Source: Prevotella sp. CAG:1320
Lineage (GTDB): Bacteria; Bacteroidota; Bacteroidia; Bacteroidales; Bacteroidaceae
Assembly (NCBI GenBank): GCA_000435635.1
Contig: FR882154.1
Coordinates: forward strand, 1 to 18,926
Reading direction: 5' to 3'
Length of the DNA: 18,926 nt
The position numbers were made by a program, and so were the translations under genes. Shown piece after piece: positions 16,333-18,926 of the stretch (the first letter of the stretch is position 1; every line of letters starts with the position of its first letter). The notes beneath the pieces are model-generated. The model saw nothing but the letters and a program-made list of their open reading frames with translations, searched no databases and was not told where the DNA came from.

Positions 16333-16962
16333 ATGTCATTATTCAGCAAACAAAATAAGGAGGCATTCACCAAGCCCCTCAACCTGGACAACCCCATCAT
16401 GGTCCAGGTGCTGGGCATCTGTAGTGCCTTGGCCGTGACCTCACAGTTGAAGCCGGCTATTGTCATGGGACTTGCCGTTACCATCATCACGGCATTCTCT
16501 AATTTGATTATCTCGTTGATTCGTGTCACTATCCCCAATCGCATACGCATTATTGTGCAATTGGTGGTGGTGGCGGCCTTGGTAACCATCGTGAGCCAGG
16601 TATTGAAAGCTTTTGCCTACGACGTGAGCGTACAGCTTTCTGTATACGTGGGACTGATTATCACCAACTGCATCTTGATGGGCAGGCTTGAGGCTTTCGC
16701 CATGATGAACAAGCCTTGGCCCAGTTTCCTTGACGGACTGGGCAACGGACTAGGCTACGCCATGATACTCGTCATCGTGGGAGCTGTCAGGGAGTTATTG
16801 GGCCGTGGTAGCTTGCTGGGCTTCCAGCTGATACCGCAAAGCGTTTATGACGCGGGCTACATGAACAATGGCATGATGACCATGCCCGCCATGGCGCTCA
16901 TACTGTTGGGCTGCGTTATCTGGATACATAGGGCTTATTTTTATAAAGAGGAGGATAAGTAA
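16333..16962 (+). CDS. nqrD: Na+-translocating NADH:quinone reductase subunit D
   Basis: NqrD is a six-helix membrane protein, homologous to NqrE and to Rnf subunits. NqrD and NqrE pack as an inverted pair and hold an intramembrane iron-sulphur centre. In this 209-residue protein the expected Cys are Cys30 (in [10 protein letters not shown]) and Cys113 (in [10 protein letters not shown]), close to Vibrio Cys29 and Cys112. The gene lies 21 bases after nqrC and 2 bases before nqrE. It has no Shine-Dalgarno. Confidence 0.96.
   Translation: MSLFSKQNKEAFTKPLNLDNPIMVQVLGICSALAVTSQLKPAIVMGLAVTIITAFSNLIISLIRVTIPNRIRIIVQLVVVAALVTIVSQVLKAFAYDVSVQLSVYVGLIITNCILMGRLEAFAMMNKPWPSFLDGLGNGLGYAMILVIVGAVRELLGRGSLLGFQLIPQSVYDAGYMNNGMMTMPAMALILLGCVIWIHRAYFYKEEDK
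16948..16955 (+). promoter_or_regulatory. Ribosome binding site of nqrE
   Basis: GAGGAGGA lies inside the last codons of nqrD, 9 bases before the nqrE ATG at 16965. It suggests translational coupling of the two partner subunits. Confidence 0.65.
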
Positions 16963-16964
16963 CC

Positions 16965-17591
16965 ATGGAACATCTGTTATCACTGTTTTTCAGGTCGATA
17001 TTCATCGACAACATGATATTTGCCTTCTTCTTGGGTATGTGCTCTTTCCTGGCCGTTTCCAAGAACGTGAAGACTTCTTTGGGACTGGGCTTGGCCGTCA
17101 CTTTCGTGCTCTTGGTCACCGTGCCCGTGGACTATTTGTTGCAGACCAAGGTGTTGGGTCCCGACTGCTTGGTGGAGGGCGTGGACTTGAGTTACCTCAG
17201 TTTCATTCTCTTTATCGCCGTCATCGCCGGCATTACACAGCTGGTGGAGATGGCTGTGGAGAAATACAGTCCCTCGCTTTATTCCGCGTTGGGCATCTTC
17301 TTGCCGCTGATTGCCGTCAACTGCGCCATCATGGGAGCCTCGCTCTTCATGCAACAGCGCATATTGCTTGACCCTTCCAACACCCAGGCCATCACCAACG
17401 TGTGGGATTCCATCGCCTACGCCATAGGCTCTGGACTCGGATGGACGCTTGCCATCGTGCTCATGGGCGCTATCAGAGAGAAGATGGCTTACTGCCAAGT
17501 GCCCAAGCCTTTGCAGGGTCTTGGCATCACCTTCATTACGGTGGGGCTTATGGCCATGGCCATGCTCTGCTTCTCGGGCATCAAACTATAA
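16965..17591 (+). CDS. nqrE: Na+-translocating NADH:quinone reductase subunit E
   Basis: This is the membrane partner of NqrD, 208 residues with six hydrophobic segments. Cys26 (in [13 protein letters not shown]) and Cys120 (in [13 protein letters not shown]) fall at exactly the positions known for the iron-sulphur ligands of the Vibrio protein. It ends in a short hydrophobic tail. It is separated from nqrD by two bases and from nqrF by 18. Confidence 0.97.
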   Translation: MEHLLSLFFRSIFIDNMIFAFFLGMCSFLAVSKNVKTSLGLGLAVTFVLLVTVPVDYLLQTKVLGPDCLVEGVDLSYLSFILFIAVIAGITQLVEMAVEKYSPSLYSALGIFLPLIAVNCAIMGASLFMQQRILLDPSNTQAITNVWDSIAYAIGSGLGWTLAIVLMGAIREKMAYCQVPKPLQGLGITFITVGLMAMAMLCFSGIKL

Positions 17592-17595
17592 ACAC

Positions 17596-17600
17596 GGAGG
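17596..17600 (+). promoter_or_regulatory. Ribosome binding site of nqrF
   Basis: GGAGG lies 9 bases before the nqrF ATG at 17610, the same spacing as for nqrC and nqrE. Confidence 0.65.
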
Positions 17601-17609
17601 AAAGTTATC

Positions 17610-18881
17610 ATGAACAGTTCATTTATCATAGCTAGCATCGGGGTGTTCTTGGTGGTCATCCTCTTGCTGGTCATCGTATTGCTGGTGGCCAAGAAATATC
17701 TCAGTCCCAGCGGAAACGTGAACATAGTCGTCAATGGCGACAAGACTCTCAGCGTAGCCCAAGGCTCTTCGCTTATGGCCACGCTCAACGAGAATGGCAT
17801 CTACCTTTCCTCCGCTTGCGGCGGAAAGGCCAGCTGCGGACAGTGTAAAGTGCAAGTGCTGGAGGGCGGCGGCGAGATACTCGACTCGGAACGTCCCCAT
17901 TTCACTCGCAAGCAAATCAAGGACCATTGGCGTCTGGGATGCCAATGCAAGGTGAAGGGAGACATGAAAATACACGTGGACGAGAGCATCCTCGGCGTGA
18001 AGGAGTGGGAGTGTACGGTCATTTCCAACAAGAACGTGTCCTCCTTCATCAAGGAATTTATCGTGGCGCTTCCTCCTGGTGAGCATATGGACTTCATTCC
18101 TGGTTCCTACGCTCAGATCAAGATTCCCGCTTACGACTGCATAGACTATGACAAGGATTTCGACAAGGCGGACATCGGGGAGGAATACTTGCCCGCTTGG
18201 GAGAAGTTCAATATCTTCTCGCTCAAGGCGCATAACCCAGAGGATACCGTGAGGGCATACTCCATGGCGAATTATCCCGCCGAGGGCGATCGCATCACCT
18301 TGACCGTGCGTATCGCCACCACTCCCTTCAAGCCCCGTCCACAAGTGGGCTTCCAAGACGTGCCTACGGGTATCGCTTCTTCCTACATATTCTCCCGCAA
18401 GCCAGGCGACAAGGTAATCATGAGCGGTCCTTATGGTGACTTCCATCCCATCTTCGACTCCAAGAAGGAGATGATATGGGTGGGCGGTGGTGCCGGCATG
18501 GCTCCCCTGAGAGCGCAGATTATGCACATGACGAAGACTTTGCACACACGTGACCGTGAAATGCACTTCTTCTATGGAGCGCGCAGCTTGAGCGAGGCCT
18601 TCTTCCTGGAAGATTTCCATGAGCTGGAGAAGGAATATCCCAACTTCCACTTCCACTTGGCGTTGGACCGTCCCGATCCCAAGGCTGATGAGGCTGGCGT
18701 TCCTTACACCGCGGGCTTCGTACACCAGGTGATGTATGACACGTATCTCAAGAATCATGAGGCTCCCGAAGACATTGAGTACTACATGTGTGGTCCCGGC
18801 CCCATGTCGAAAGCCGTGCAAGGCATGCTTGACTCGCTGGGCGTAGATCCCGAGTCTATCATGTTTGACAACTTCGGGTAA
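17610..18881 (+). CDS. nqrF: Na+-translocating NADH:quinone reductase subunit F
   Basis: NqrF is the NADH-oxidising entry subunit. The 423-residue protein has one N-terminal membrane helix (about 5-27). A ferredoxin-type domain follows, with [2Fe-2S] ligands Cys70, Cys76, Cys79 and Cys111, the same numbers as in Vibrio. Then comes a ferredoxin-reductase-like module: FAD-binding RAYSMANYP (215-223), NADH-binding GGGAGMAP (292-299), a conserved CGPGPM (394-399) and the C-terminal FDNFG. The length is normal. It is the last nqr gene. The remaining 45 bases of the window contain a run of nine C at 18912-18920 but no complete terminator or gene. Confidence 0.97.
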   Translation: MNSSFIIASIGVFLVVILLLVIVLLVAKKYLSPSGNVNIVVNGDKTLSVAQGSSLMATLNENGIYLSSACGGKASCGQCKVQVLEGGGEILDSERPHFTRKQIKDHWRLGCQCKVKGDMKIHVDESILGVKEWECTVISNKNVSSFIKEFIVALPPGEHMDFIPGSYAQIKIPAYDCIDYDKDFDKADIGEEYLPAWEKFNIFSLKAHNPEDTVRAYSMANYPAEGDRITLTVRIATTPFKPRPQVGFQDVPTGIASSYIFSRKPGDKVIMSGPYGDFHPIFDSKKEMIWVGGGAGMAPLRAQIMHMTKTLHTRDREMHFFYGARSLSEAFFLEDFHELEKEYPNFHFHLALDRPDPKADEAGVPYTAGFVHQVMYDTYLKNHEAPEDIEYYMCGPGPMSKAVQGMLDSLGVDPESIMFDNFG

Positions 18882-18926
18882 TCTGAGCTTATAGTTATTA
18901 TCCCATAAACTCCCCCCCCCGGACTT

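Noticed and set aside
17619..18821. 400-codon open frame antisense to nqrF
   Set aside because: nqrF carries all cofactor motifs on the plus strand. The opposite frame has a low-complexity His/Val/Leu-rich composition typical of a shadow.
18912..18920. Run of nine C near the window end as a phase-variable tract
   Set aside because: It lies outside any gene visible here and the window ends 6 bases later, so neither role nor target can be judged.

Overview
The window looks like chromosomal DNA from a member of the Bacteroidales, possibly Prevotellaceae. The evidence is four kinds of sign: several intergenic regions carry the Bacteroidota -7 promoter signature TAnnTTTG; most genes lack a Shine-Dalgarno sequence; there is a DUF5103 protein of the type 9 secretion plug family next to a Bacteroidota-style TamB; and there is a complete Na+-pumping NADH:quinone reductase (NQR) operon. 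The coding DNA is moderately GC-rich, the intergenic DNA much less so. I cannot name the genus.

Layout. Bases 1-343 are non-coding and hold a short 22-bp repeat array and a promoter-like box. At 344-766 is an AT-rich gene for a small unrecognised lipoprotein. Bases 767-1478 are a 0.7-kb non-coding stretch packed with repeats: a 169-bp element with terminal inverted repeats, three further arrays of 22-bp period, and the proS terminator. proS (1479-2960, minus) encodes a short, archaeal/eukaryote-like prolyl-tRNA synthetase. Divergent from it runs a compact plus-strand cluster: an OmpA-domain lipoprotein, the monofunctional peptidoglycan glycosyltransferase MtgA, and a UvrD/PcrA helicase (3089-6909). 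Bases 6910-7395 are a second repeat-rich gap with another 170-bp copy of the element and the clearest 22-bp array. On the minus strand tamB (start near 12966) is followed after 6 bases by the DUF5103/plug gene (7396-8673). Divergent from tamB, nqrA to nqrF (13131-18881) are complete and in standard order.

How the genes work together. NqrA-F form one inner-membrane complex that oxidises NADH, reduces quinone and pumps Na+. The expected iron-sulphur cysteines and flavin-anchoring threonines are visible. TamB, the plug-family protein, the OmpA lipoprotein and MtgA all concern the cell envelope. ProS and UvrD are housekeeping.

The coding part is ordinary. The unusual part is the intergenic DNA. 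Five tandem arrays of different sequence share the same 22-bp period, and in most of them each unit is built around a short dyad. Two copies of a dispersed palindromic element each sit beside such arrays between convergent genes, and the core and outer arms of the two copies are in conflicting relative orientation. The tamB reading frame also extends 17 codons upstream of its first usual start codon and encodes a convincing membrane anchor there.
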